Positions 24,301-38,008 of a stretch of DNA of 64,000 bases are shown in pieces (positions within the stretch are counted from its first letter, which is position 1; each line of letters begins with the position of its first letter). Where the stretch lies: assembly GCA_019843655.1 (NCBI GenBank), contig JACDQD010000105.1, forward strand, positions 1,798,001 through 1,862,000, written 5' to 3'. The notes beneath the pieces were generated by a model. The model saw nothing but the letters and a program-made list of their open reading frames with translations. It was not told where the DNA came from and made no database searches. Origin of the DNA: Lethocerus indicus (Eukaryota; Arthropoda; Insecta; Hemiptera; Belostomatidae). A program made the position numbers and the translations under genes.

Positions 24301-27162
24301 AAAAAATTAATATTGATATTGGTTTTCTTGACAACTTTATAGGATTAAGATTTATGCACCATCTCATGAAAAAAGCTATAATTATTTGGTAAAATTGTGA
24401 TAAATTGAAACGTAACCTGAAAGTTACACAGGCCCATGGAGGGTTAAGGCATGCCACTAACCTCCAACAGCAGATATATCAGCTTCAGTAAGTAAAGAAG
24501 TAAGTGCTTCAAATTCAAATCTTTGTATTACAGTTGATTTCAATTGTAGATAACTTATTAATTTTTCAGTACAGCAGTACTGAAGGTTCTTAGGAAATAC
24601 CTATAAAATATTGTAAGACAAATCAGCATTAAATAGCAATATTAGAGGGGAAAAATTATACTGTAAAATAAGAAAACAATATCAATCATATTTAAAGAAA
24701 TGGAGCCTGAAATTATAAGCATTCGTCAATTAAAATAAGAATAAAATCTGAAGTAGGCTGTTGAACCAACAAGAAATACCATCAAAATCTTACAGTTTCT
24801 TACTGTACCTTTCTTGTATTCCTCAATACTCTGTTGTATTCAGATATTACCACCATAAAGTCTGAGGATTCTAATGCTTTAATATCCTCACAGGTTATAC
24901 CACTTAAAAATAAAAAATAAGGATGCGTAGTATTTCCAAGTAGGTCCCATGTCCACCTCTTATTTCTTCTATTGGCCAAAAGATTTGATAACTGTTCAAA
25001 ACATACAGTCATAAGTAATTAAGAATAAATAAATAAATATGTATTATATTTATTTTTAATATTTTTAGAACATGTCATAATAGAATAAATGATTCACCAA
25101 CTGAATCTTTGAATGTAGGAATTGATCCCTTCATTTTTGGCAACTAGTTTTGCCTATTATCTGTTAGTCTAACAAAAGTTAGTATATCTGTCATATATAG
25201 TTCAATATTTCTATTCTGTTTTTGTTTCTATTTAATATTTAGTGTTAGAGAATAAAGAAATTAAAAATATGTTCAGTATTGACATTTTTTATACAGACCA
25301 TATCCGATGGCAAATATTTAACTGACTGATACTTCTCATGAAGCTCAGATATTGAGTTTATAAATTTTTCTGAATTATTTCTGATATATGGGGGTGGTAA
25401 TAAATAGATGAAACTATTTATTTCAGGATTACTTAAGATTTGATTGAATACTTCTATGTCACCTGTAAAAGTTGTCCTATTACAAAAGAATACAGATAAA
25501 AACATTAAAGGAAAATGTTAATAGGTCACAATAAAATGACTTCTAATGAAAAGAAAAAATAAATGTAATAAATAAACTTTATTTATAATATGAAATGGCA
25601 CTAACCTAATCTTTCCAAGCAAATTTCTAACAATGTTATGGTTCGTGGAATATTCTGTCCTGGCATGTTTTGAAGCAGATGAAAAAGAACTTTTGAGGAA
25701 ACAGAAATATTCCTGATATTGCTCGTTGGAAGGGCGTGGAGAAGTTCCTTGCATTTTAATATATCATCATTGCTCAGATCAAAAATGGATCCCGAGCCAG
25801 TTATTAGGAATGCCTGCAGGCAAGTTTAGTAGTTCAGTTAGAAAACTCATGTATAAAACAAAACTAAAATTTGTTCAAATACACAATTAATTTATTTGAC
25901 CTGTATTTCTGACATGAATCCAGACTGGATTCCTATGAGGTCTGATAGATCAGGCGGTGAGTTCCTGTATAATTCCAAGTCACTTGGAGGAAGAGCATAA
26001 ATGAATTTTCCATAATAACTTATATTCACATCCAATTGTCGATTTTTATTAAAATGCAAATTATCTTCTTCCATTGCTTTGAATATTAAACACTGTATGA
26101 CCTGATAATAATTTCAAAATAATTAATGAACATGAATATAGAATTTAATAAATCTACAAATTAAATGGTAATATAAAGACACGTACTCATAACCTCAAAC
26201 ATTTATTTTACTGTTTCTTATAAAGCACAATGAGGCTGTTTATGCACCTGTACGTTAGTGTTATAAATCAGTTAAATTTACTGAAAGTACATTTTTAATA
26301 TCTTAAAGGACTACATATTACAATAATTTGGTGCAAAATATAACAATAACCTTTAGAATATGGACTGACATACATTCAATAATAAATTGTGGCATACCTG
26401 TAGAGCAATTGGTAGTAATTTTTCACTAGATAATTCTACACGACTGTAATTTATCATATTACAAGGCAAATCAAGTAGTTGTTGGGGTGTTAAACTCAAA
26501 AGGAATGGTTTTAAATCCTCTAAATCACTTTCTGTGAGATCTCTTTCTCCATAAAATTTATTAAAGATAGCACGAATCTGAAAACATTAGAATTTTTTGT
26601 TTCAAATAACTGATGTACTTCATGTAAGTTGAAGATTTAATCTCAAGGATGAGTATATACTTATTTATTCAAAATATAAATTCAATTTATATATTTCTTG
26701 AAATATTTATACACATAATATTTAAGGGATAAGTAAGAGTATGGTTGACATATATGAATATGTATGTATATATTGTTATGTAATAATATAAATAAAATAT
26801 TTACTTTACATATTAATTTTATTTAATTAAGATTCACACCAACCTGCAGAGTGGTGAAATTATAACTTAACAACAGTTTTCTATCCGTGATCAATGAACT
26901 ATTCAGCAGATGTAACTCATTTGGTGTGCATCCTGTTAGTAATGTGCCAATCCTATGTGCAAGGCATATGTAATCAATAAAAATGTAATAATTATTTTAA
27001 ACTAATTAATAAAAAATCAATAATTATTTTAAAATAATTAATGAAAAAATAATTATTATTTTAAACTAATTAAAAAAATGCCGTGTGCTTCTGTTCCCTC
27101 ATGTTTTTTGGGCATCCTCACTGCACTGTTACTGGCTCTTGTACTGTGGTGGTCTGTTTGTC

Positions 27163-27224
<62 letters not shown>

Positions 27225-29923
27225 ATATGTGTGTGTGTGTGTGTGTGTGAGTGTTCGTTTGTTATTTTTTTATCAGACTAGCAAAGGTCCTTATTATTGA
27301 ATATATCACAAAAAGTATATATTTTATTAATTAATTGATATGCAAGCACATTTAAAATCCTGCAAGAGTAACTTTTTTTGAACAAATATATAAAAAAAAT
27401 AATGTACAAGTTGTTGAAGATGTGATCTTCAAGGATAAGACAGATAATACTTTACTTAGTATGGGTTTTTAATACAAGTAAAATTCTGTGGGAGAATAAA
27501 TTTTCCTTTAATTCAAAACTTTTACTAATTAATCAAGAGAAGCTGCATTAACTCCAGAAAAGCTCAAAAATAAAATAATATTTACCGTATCAAATTCTTG
27601 TCTTGCCACATGTTCAAAGGATACTGAAAGTTAACTTCAACCATCCTTTGAGCAAACAATCTTTGAATAGCTTTACTTTGATAACTCCACACTGAATTCG
27701 AGGTATAGATCCAATTTGATATAAGGAATAGCCTGAAAAAAATAATGCATATGTATACACAGCATACAATAATGTAAAACCTAGAATTTATTAATAAAAT
27801 ATTAATTACATTTTACTAGGTTCTTCCTTAAGAATCTTCACCAAGTTCCCAAGAGGTAAATGTGCTAATAAAGGACTGTTAAAAGAAGAGATGAAAGGTA
27901 AAAGTTTTGAATTTTGATTCCATATAACCACTTCTTCACCTATTATATCTAAAATATCATTTGCAAGCTGAGTCCTCTGAAGCTGGAAAATAAATTAATA
28001 CAAGCATAACTATAATTTTAAGATATATTTGTCTAGGACATGAGTAAAGTTAAAGAGATGCAACATAAAATAAGAACACAGCAAAATAAGAGTTATGATT
28101 ATTTTTTGTTTTTAGTTTATAAGAATAGTAATGTTTATAGTGTATATAGAGACCCTTACACCTCTTGCAGAGGTGGCTGCAGATCTAAAATTGACCATCT
28201 AAATGCTAGAAGCACAATTCATTTACCTCAACGGTAGGTAGAAATGGAATTGTACATTAAACCTCTATGTCAAATCTAACACCAAAATCATTTATTGCCA
28301 TTATTCCATTAAGTTTCACAGATGTAACAAAATTACATCTGTTTAGTCCTCAAAATATTTCCTCTCCATTAAGGAATACATCACTTCTATAACTTATTTA
28401 GAAGTGGTTTGAAAAATAGATAAATGTCATAACAACAACACATCTTCATAAAATTATATCATAAATACAATACCTTAGATAAAAATTCAAAGTGCTGAGA
28501 TGAACGTGTTACTGAATTCATCAAATGTTTAGTTAGTGCAGGTATGTTTTGCCAGTGAGCAACAAGTAGTGACAGTTTACTTCCACCAAGATTTGACAAT
28601 TTATGGTCCTAAAATTTCATCCAGGAATCAACTTCTATCAACACTTCATTCAAATTAATTTGTTATGATAATAAAGCAATTTCTTGGATGCATGATTTAA
28701 AATATGAAGATTAACAACTAAAATATATTGTATACATACTCATTTAAGATTAATATGTATAATTTTTGTAATGACCTTTCTTCCAGTAATTATATACATG
28801 AGGTTTAGAAGTGAAAATTAATACATGTGAAACAATAATTTTTAACGGTCATTAAATAAATTTTTTTATTGTGTCATTACATAAATTCAAATTACAAATA
28901 TTAATGTTAAATTGATATTTCAAAGAAAGTTTTTGTCCAATTAAAATCATCCAAAAAAAATTCCAATTAAAATCCCCAATTTTAATACGAGACCGCTCAA
29001 TCATAGAAACATGATTTATTTTTAAACTTTAATAACAGTCCCTCATTGTTTCTGTTCTGTGACATAGGATCAGATAAGCTCAACTTAAAATTACTTTAAA
29101 CCTTAAAATACTTTAAAGATTGTATTTTCTTTACTTTGTAAAGCTTCAACCTAATTTTTCAATGCACTTAATGATTAAATTTCATGAGTCAAATATATAT
29201 TGAATAAAAAATATTTTCTGTTGGTCTTAAACTCCAATATAAACTTCCAAAAAAAATTTGAATATATAAGACAATATTACAGGTATGATCATTAGCAGTA
29301 CTGGTGAAAACCTTAATAATGAGTCTTCCGAAAGTGTACTAAAGTTTCCATAGTCTAGAGCAGTTTGTATCTCTGAATTTTGGTTTGAATAAATCTCTAA
29401 TAACCTCTGTGGAATATCGGCTCCTAAAAAAAAATGATAAACAAAAATAGAAATTAGGGATTGTCATAGAATATAATGTTTAATAGAAAAAGTGGACTCA
29501 CTACTGAAATTTCCAACCAATGGTAATTAAAATAAAGTCAAGAACCGATAAACATATATTATCTTAAATCTTAATATTACTCAACATTTATTTTTAATTA
29601 ATGTTTTTTGTGAGTTTAAGGCATAATTTCCTACACTGAAAGTAATTTTCAACAATTACTCCTAATAATTACTACCTCTAAGAACTGTACATGGTGTTTT
29701 GGTATCTATGGACATGCACCAAAGTGAACTAAGACTGAGGGAACCGGCACTTTTTTCTGTCGTGATATCTGGAAAAACAAATCAATCAAAAATGAATTAC
29801 ATGAACTACTAGCTTTAGCAACTGTTTATAAGTTTTTATTTTATAGTTCTATTGACTGAAAATATAAATTTCTAACTTACCAAGAATACAAAATATTACC
29901 CACAGAACCATGGGCATTTTCAT
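20079..29923 (-). CDS. Secreted, probably GPI-anchored mesothelin/stereocilin/otoancorin-like protein (22 exons, 1,555 aa)
   Basis: Exons: 29923-29881, 29768-29676, 29423-29302, 28608-28474, 27982-27810, 27732-27586, 26952-26844, 26577-26398, 26101-25901, 25813-25606, 25462-25299, 24991-24809, 24600-24462, 24031-23880, 23794-23604, 23294-23120, 22953-21625, 21542-21375, 21207-21070, 20977-20692, 20610-20507, 20306-20079. All phases agree and the total is 4,668 nt. It starts with a signal peptide (MKMPMVLWVIFCIL) encoded by the first exon. Repeated helical units of the type LGxLhxxxxxxDhxxI follow: ELGNLILFAPEDIIGKIDPS, IGTLLTGCTPNELHLLNSS, AMGTLICDLPKHKIPRFITP, SWTPEDVKTLGVIIAGL. Residues about 806-1248, from one large exon, include a long insert rich in Asn, Ser and Thr with many N-x-S/T sequons. 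The C-terminus is a hydrophobic tail (SHFLIIVAILCNYLANHI) of GPI-signal type. Family members are apical cell-surface or extracellular-matrix proteins. The repeat pattern supports the family; the function in this organism is unknown. The exon at 23794 has a weak acceptor context. Confidence 0.72.
21270..21315. repeat. (TA)n microsatellite
   Basis: Alternating TA tract in an intron of the mesothelin-like gene, preceded by a short CA run near 21247. Confidence 0.93.
24215..24443. mobile_element. TTAA-flanked MITE (229 bp), piggyBac-type target site
   Basis: A 229-bp element flanked on both sides by TTAA (24211-24214 and 24444-24447). The ends are imperfect inverted repeats: CCATCTATGGGCC at the left, and the complement of GGCCCATGGAGGG (CCCTCCATGGGCC) at the right, 11 of 13 matching. 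It sits in the intron between the 24462-24600 and 23880-24031 exons of the mesothelin-like gene, and its right edge is only 18 bases from an exon. It encodes nothing convincing. TTAA duplication is the mark of piggyBac-family transposition; the assignment is inferred from that. Confidence 0.75.
26986..27080. repeat. Three-copy AT-rich minisatellite, about 30-35 bp unit
   Basis: Three successive imperfect copies of a unit containing TAATTATTTTAAA(C/A)TAATTAA, in an intron of the mesothelin-like gene, shortly before a (TA)n tract. Confidence 0.7.
27162..27249. repeat. (TA)n-(TG)n compound microsatellite
   Basis: About 58 bases of TA, then a TG tract of about 20 bases, in an intron of the mesothelin-like gene. 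Apparent open frames across it ([12 protein letters not shown]) are artefacts of the repeat. Confidence 0.95.
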
Positions 29924-30306
29924 GCTGAAAGGTGCTGGCCCCATACTTGTAACATGCATAAAGGATAAAGTTGAGATTGAGGATGGTTGAATCTATACCA
30001 ATATTTATCTGTGGTTGATATTGCTCACCAACCTTTACACTTTTAAGCCATTCCGACAAGTGAACAGACCAAATCTAAATATTTATTATGAAAATACACC
30101 AATATTTGCTTATTTAATTCTGTTACACAATTAAAAATGGATATACAGCTGAAGAAAGACAATGTGAAAATAGGATGTTCCACATAAAAATGTAAGTTTT
30201 TACAATTTATATTTAATGGTGCTAATGAACACATTTTATACAGTTTAAATAATATAAAAGTTGTCTTTATTTTGTACAGTTCGATTACAGTTTTAAATTA
30301 AATATT
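29924..30306 (-). other. Short intergenic spacer / METTL1 3' UTR
   Basis: Only 383 bases separate the METTL1 stop codon from the ATG of the mesothelin-like gene on the same strand. It must hold the METTL1 3' end and the promoter of the next gene. No separate feature was recognised. Confidence 0.55.
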
Positions 30307-32434
<2,128 letters not shown>

Positions 32435-34458
32435 GCTCGGTTTAAAGACAATTCAATCAAATATATATAGAAAATTAATCGAAATTTCAGAACATGTTCC
32501 AAACGAACGTATTAACGAGTTCGTTCAAACACTGTAACCTCCCATTCCTCACGTCGTAAATTTCGGAATAAGAAAGAAGTGCAAGTGTGCCAATAGCAGA
32601 TAACAGATAATAACCGTATATTCACCAGTAAATCATTATGATGGATTTAATTTTGTTATTAGTGTTTAATGAATTACCAAAGATATAAACAAAAGTAGTT
32701 AAAAATAAATTAGCTATTTATTCTCCATGTATATTTACGGATGATTATAAATTATACGTTCTCAAATTTAAATTATCTGAATTTTTAGTTTTGAATATTC
32801 AGAATTACACAATAAGCATATTGCAACCAAAAATGGTCAGATACATGTTTTAGTAATAAAATCTAATCATTTTCATACTATTATGGGATGAAGGAAGTAG
32901 GTTGCTTAAAGTGCAATTGATAATTTAATTTTTGCCAAATTAATTACTATTATAAATTAACTTCAAATCCTACTACTTCTCAGAAAAAATAATTAAAATT
33001 TAAAAATTAAATGTATGAGTTGTACATTAAGTTCTTATTCCACAAGATACTAGTTATGGAACAAAATTAATGCTTATTTAATCCTATAATTTTTATGTTC
33101 ACTTTTCTATCATTATGAAAAATTCAATACTATTCCATTTACATTTGATTCCTAAATTCTTCCCAACTTTTTGCTCAGTTGTATACGAAAATACAGCATA
33201 CAAATATCCTCAATAAATATATATTCAGACTTAAATTGTTTTTGTACACAACACAAATGTATATATGTAGTATGTTGTATTTGGTTTTCAAATAGGAAGT
33301 TTATAAATCCTATTTATGCATGTATGCTGTTTTTTATGCAGGTATATAATTTTTGGTTAAATAAAAGTTGAAAAATGTCAGCAAGAATAAGCTTGACTGG
33401 TGAACTAGATGTATTCGATATCCTAGATAATTCTGATGTATGAATTATAGTAAATTTAAACATTTCATGTTCAGCACAATAAACACAAATTGGAATTCAA
33501 AGCATCCAAATCCAATTTAACAGTTCATCATCACATAATTCTACAATTATGGGGAGCCAAAAAATTATTTTTTATTATTAAAAAGCAACAAGGAAAAACA
33601 TACATGCAAGTAAAATAACAAAATTTGATTAATACTTATTAAATAGTATTATAATATGATTTATTTAATTTTGTTTAATATGATGGTACTATGTTTATAA
33701 ATATTTTTAATACAAAATAATGTGAAGTTATGTGTTTCATAAGCAACATTTAATATAGACATCCATTAATGTGAATACATAAGGATCATACAGAATATAA
33801 ATTCACAAATACAAATAATTTATTTATATAAAATTATAAGGCACCACAATTCAATGTGAACCTGTACATTGTTATGTATGTACACACTCAAAAATACACT
33901 CATAACAGTGTCAGAGAGAAACAGTATATGATTTAAAAATGTCTTTGGATTAAAACCTATCTTTCAATGAATACATGCTTTCATCTTGCAATACTTCCAT
34001 TCTTAAAAGCAACTCTGAAAAGTGTCACAGGAACTTTTACAATAGCAATTTCAGAGTGTTCATTTATGCATAGAGATGTCTAATGTGTACAGCCTTTGAT
34101 GATAAATGCTGTCCAATATCAGATGAACAAAAGGAAAATTAATTTTCTGCACAATTTAATTAGAATATATGGATCTAGAACAATAAATCATTTTCTTAAC
34201 TATCTATATAAAATTTATCAATATACATACAAAATGTAATTTAAATTATAAAAATATGGAATATATAACCATTTCACCTTAGTGATAATTTAAAACATCC
34301 ATGAAAATCTACTGACAAGACAATCATCAATCAATTAATTAGTCACACAATACAAACCAGAATAGGTTAGGTTAAATGCAATCATATTAAATATTCACTT
34401 ACAGTGTAACATTCATATTTCATTATCTTTCAGACAAACTGAACTCTACAAAAAATGT
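32435..34458. other. Intergenic, no gene recognised
   Basis: AT-rich DNA between METTL1 and the first mago copy, both on the minus strand. It holds the METTL1 promoter side (to about 32.6 kb) and probably the mago 3' UTR. All open frames are short and lack similarity or splice signals. Confidence 0.55.
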
Positions 34459-34899
34459 TTAAATCGGTTTAATTTTGAAATGTAGACCAATCAATGAAAA
34501 CACTAAACATTTCAAATCTTGTACCAAGTAATAGAAACACCTCAAACCTTCGGGATCTCTTGAATGGTTCACATCCACCAAGGATCCTATCTTGGAAGTG
34601 GTGAAAGATATGTGCTCATCGCCTATGACAATCTCAAGCTCTTGACGTCCGACTCTGTCGGGCGGCTGCCACAGTGAATCGTCCTCCTGCATTATTTCCG
34701 AGTCCAGTATAACCCGTTTGAGTTCTTCCATCACGCACTGGTGAACGTAGGCTTCTTTCCTAATCATTGTGTCGTTCTTGTAGTTGGAGTTGTTGGCGTA
34801 GCGAAGCTTGCCGTCGGGGCGAAACTCGAACTCGAGGAACTCGTGCCCGAACTTTCCTCGGTGACCGACATAATATCTTATGTAGAAATCCTTCGTCAT
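34459..34899 (-). CDS. mago: Mago nashi, exon-junction-complex core protein, copy A (intronless)
   Basis: A single uninterrupted frame of 146 aa, the exact family length. Mago pairs with Y14 in the exon junction complex deposited on spliced mRNA, and is needed for mRNA localisation (oskar in flies) and surveillance. The whole protein matches: [20 protein letters not shown] at the start, [40 protein letters not shown], and [16 protein letters not shown] at the end. It differs from copy B (36976-37416, opposite strand) at residue 2 (Thr versus Ser) and in WQPPDR versus WPQPDR, where most orthologues have three prolines. By hand count only about 14 of 441 bases differ, yet the sequences outside start and stop do not align. 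Both copies lack introns. Confidence 0.96.
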   Translation of the reverse strand: MTKDFYIRYYVGHRGKFGHEFLEFEFRPDGKLRYANNSNYKNDTMIRKEAYVHQCVMEELKRVILDSEIMQEDDSLWQPPDRVGRQELEIVIGDEHISFTTSKIGSLVDVNHSRDPEGLRCFYYLVQDLKCLVFSLIGLHFKIKPI

Positions 34900-35157
34900 T
34901 TCTCCGAGTCAAAGTTTGACTGAGGGCCGGACTCTCAACAGTGTAAACTATCCCAAAGTTCGCGCTTACAAAAACGCAAAACACAGTAAACAGTGTAGCC
35001 AATCTTGAAGAATAAATTGTTCCTAAAACTCAACTTTTCGATTTAAATACATGCTTGTTAGATTTATTTTAATGATCTTCAAATAAGTGTATAACAGCTA
35101 ACGTTTAATTGCACCCTTAATAAATATATATGAAGAAAATAAAAATTCACATATTCA

Positions 35158-35214
<57 letters not shown>

Positions 35215-35641
35215 TATTTACACAACGCGGTAGGTAATTAGTTTTATGTGTTATTATCCCCATTTCTTGTCAGCTGGCTATCAAAAGGTTTAGGAGTGTT
35301 ACTATGTTTCTGTTGCTTAAATTGGCAAAGCTGAAATTCACCAAACCAGAACATGAAGTAGTTTTATGCTTGTAGTTTTACAACAACTGAATCTTGTATT
35401 TCATTAACGGACATGAATTTATAATATGTGTTAGCATTCAATTCACATGGAGAGAATAGAGTTACAGATAGAAACCAGTTTTCAAGTTCAGTACTCTGCT
35501 AAAAAGATGCAGAAATATGGGACCTGATAATTCATACCTGGGATATTAACCCGACCTAATGGTACCAATTATACTCCCCTTTGTTCATTGAAAATCTTGA
35601 ACATATTCAATATTATTGCAGATAGACAAATATATCAATCC
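34900..35641. other. Spacer between mago copy A and the HDHD3-like gene
   Basis: It includes the 5' flank of mago copy A (about 34900-35030, higher GC) and a (TA)n tract at 35163-35212. No additional gene was recognised. Confidence 0.6.
35163..35212. repeat. (TA)n microsatellite
   Basis: About 50 bases of pure alternating TA between mago copy A and the HDHD3-like gene. Confidence 0.95.
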
Positions 35642-36391
35642 TTACACTTCAAAGAAGTTTTGTAACTCCTTTAAATTCATAAAAATCCTATCCTGAGTTA
35701 TATCTGGATAATCAGTATTTACTTTTTGTATATCTTTATTGATCAAAACTGCATTCCAACCAGCATTCACAGCTCCTAAATAGTCAAACTGGGGTGAATT
35801 GCCAATGTGTATCGCAAATTTTCTGTCAAATTTATTTCCTGTCATTGTTTCATACAATTTCTCTGAAAATCTGAATATACCAGGGTCTGGTTTGAGACAA
35901 GCTGCTTCATATGAGGTTGTTACAAATGTAAAATAATCCGCTATATGTAGAGCTCTAAGTATTTCATGAAGCCTTACATCAAAATTGGATATGACTCCAA
36001 TCGTAACATTTTTATGATTGAGGTGGTTGAGTAGAGGCTGAGCATCGTCTACAAGCTGCCATCCTTTGGCTGTTTTGAAAATATCTATCAATTTATCAGC
36101 TATATGACCTATCAGAACACTTCTATCTTTTTCTGCTTCGTAAGTACCATCAAAACTCAAATGGACTAGTTTTTTCCACCATTCTTCCCAACCCATTCCT
36201 GAATAAAGGCCAAAATTTGGATAATTAGTGTTCATAGTGGCCCAACCACGCTTGAAATTTTTTTCTAATAGTTTTGGATCAGTTCTCAGTCCAAATTTCG
36301 CACCTACCGTACTATACATTTCACCTACGGGCTTGTATAATTTTAACAAGGTGCCAGTTATGTCGAATGTTACTATCTTGAACTTGGACAT
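35642..36391 (-). CDS. HAD-like hydrolase domain-containing protein 3 (HDHD3 / Reg-2 type)
   Basis: A single intronless frame of 249 aa beginning MSKFKIVTFDITGTLLKLY and ending in NLKELQNFFEV. The length fits HDHD3 (about 250 aa). HAD motif I is DITGTLL: the nucleophile Asp is present (residue 9), but the usual second Asp is Thr, as I recall for the fly Reg-2 branch. Motif II is VISNFD, and later KPDPGIFRFSEKL and IHIGNSPQFDYLGAVNAGWN supply the motif III lysine and a motif IV-like segment in which Asn-Ser replaces the usual Asp. Catalysis is therefore uncertain and no substrate is established. It is sandwiched between the two inverted mago copies and divergently oriented to copy B. Confidence 0.88.
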   Translation of the reverse strand: MSKFKIVTFDITGTLLKLYKPVGEMYSTVGAKFGLRTDPKLLEKNFKRGWATMNTNYPNFGLYSGMGWEEWWKKLVHLSFDGTYEAEKDRSVLIGHIADKLIDIFKTAKGWQLVDDAQPLLNHLNHKNVTIGVISNFDVRLHEILRALHIADYFTFVTTSYEAACLKPDPGIFRFSEKLYETMTGNKFDRKFAIHIGNSPQFDYLGAVNAGWNAVLINKDIQKVNTDYPDITQDRIFMNLKELQNFFEV

Positions 36392-36975
36392 AATGCTATA
36401 TTAATTGATTTCCTTCGCGTTTAGTTCATGAATTTCACATAAATGAGTTGCTACAACTTACATTGAAGAAATATCGTCTAGGTAAATCGGAAGGAGAGCA
36501 AACAAACGAGAATAGCCTTATATCAGCTACTTTGAGCAACAAAAATAATATATTCCAGGCATTGTAAATATGATCGTAAAATATATCGTTTCATAATATA
36601 CAGCACGAGTAATGTAACTGTATAGTAATAGTGGTTTATATTCAATATACCTTACGGCAATTCCTGAATATCGGTAAATTAATCTATCTATACATTTACA
36701 TACATACGTGCATATACAAATACCCATTAATTAAAAAATATATTTCGTTTTATTAATCTGTAACTAATACAAATTTAAAATGAAACCAATAATATCATTA
36801 TATGCAACTAATGATTTATAACCGAAATATTTCTAAATAAATATGGGCTCCTTAATGAGGATATTTTGTTGGCTATAATGAATATAACCCTAACAATTCA
36901 CCAACGTGAAAGATGTCTCCGTAGCCAAGGCATTGTTTGTGGTTCCGATTACTGTTTAATTACAACTGTTAATAA
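36392..36975. other. Divergent intergenic region between the HDHD3-like gene and mago copy B
   Basis: A 584-bp bidirectional upstream region. No clear core promoter motif beyond generic AT richness could be picked out, and no coding sequence was recognised. Confidence 0.5.
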
Positions 36976-37416
36976 ATGTCGAAAGATTTCTACATACGGT
37001 ATTATGTCGGTCACCGAGGAAAGTTCGGGCACGAGTTCCTCGAGTTCGAGTTTCGCCCCGACGGCAAGCTTCGCTACGCCAACAACTCCAACTACAAGAA
37101 CGACACAATGATTAGGAAAGAAGCCTACGTTCACCAGTGTGTGATGGAAGAACTCAAACGGGTTATACTGGACTCGGAAATAATGCAGGAGGACGATTCA
37201 CTGTGGCCGCAGCCCGACCGAGTTGGACGTCAAGAGTTGGAGATTGTTATAGGCGATGAGCACATATCTTTCACCACTTCCAAGATAGGATCCTTGGTGG
37301 ATGTGAACCATTCAAGAGATCCCGAAGGTCTGAGGTGTTTCTATTACTTGGTACAAGATTTGAAATGTTTAGTGTTTTCATTGATTGGTCTACATTTCAA
37401 AATTAAACCAATTTAA
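36976..37416 (+). CDS. mago: Mago nashi, exon-junction-complex core protein, copy B (intronless)
   Basis: A second intact 146-aa Mago frame on the plus strand, beginning [20 protein letters not shown]. The Ser-2 matches the usual metazoan start better than copy A. Residues of the Y14-binding core and the conserved C-terminus ([16 protein letters not shown]) are all intact, so there is no sign of decay. It carries WPQPDR where orthologues have WPPPDR, one residue away from the change in copy A. A poly(A) signal AATAAA lies near 37761. Similarity to copy A stops sharply at the stop codon and at the ATG, which points to recent duplication of the coding part or to gene conversion under constraint. 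Confidence 0.95.
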   Translation: MSKDFYIRYYVGHRGKFGHEFLEFEFRPDGKLRYANNSNYKNDTMIRKEAYVHQCVMEELKRVILDSEIMQEDDSLWPQPDRVGRQELEIVIGDEHISFTTSKIGSLVDVNHSRDPEGLRCFYYLVQDLKCLVFSLIGLHFKIKPI

Positions 37417-37976
37417 AAGAATTTTGGTTGTAGCAGAATGACTGATAATACACTCCTGTTAGGGATATTGACTGAGCGAGTTTTAACTTGTGACAAGTGT
37501 AAAAAGTAACTTGTTTTATATTGTATACAAAAGCCCGATAAAGCAGTTTTTTATTAATATTTAATTGTCAAGTGGTTTAATTCAGTATTAATTCTGTAAT
37601 CTTACATTGAAATCAGTATAACTTGAGACAGATGCTTCAATTTGATATTTCCTTGCTAATATTAACCCATAAAAAATGTGTTTACTTGTATATACTTTTT
37701 ATATGAACTATATACATTTGTAACATTGTAATCAATATTTGTACTCATATATCAGTCTCTAATAAAATGACAATGTTTGTGCAACAAGTAGAGTATGTCA
37801 TAGATCTACAAAATCAGACATATTATAATAATGAATAATTAAACTGTTGATGAAAGGCTTATTACCTCTATTCATAGAAAATTATTAATAATTAATTCCT
37901 GTAAACATTAATTCATTTAATGCATATGTGTGGATATGATAACTATTTACCTGTACTATTATTTAGTACAGTGAAA

Positions 37977-38008
<32 letters not shown>

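Noticed and set aside
24254..24457. 67-codon minus-strand frame
   Set aside because: It lies within the TTAA MITE and has no similarity to any protein I recognise.
25518..25754. Open frame over a mesothelin-like gene exon
   Set aside because: Wrong frame. The in-phase reading of the same exon (25813-25606, AFLITGSGSIFDL...) has no stop and joins both neighbours.
27078..27300. Plus-strand frames with YIYIYI and CVCVCV runs
   Set aside because: Translations of a TA/TG microsatellite.
29877..30234. Two overlapping minus-strand frames thought at first to be the first exon of the mesothelin-like gene
   Set aside because: Neither joins the next exon in phase. The frame starting at 29923 gives a signal peptide and fits.
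34360..34375. Two TTAGG-like units (insect telomere motif) at about 34364-34374
   Set aside because: Only two imperfect copies, expected by chance in AT-rich DNA; not a telomeric tract.
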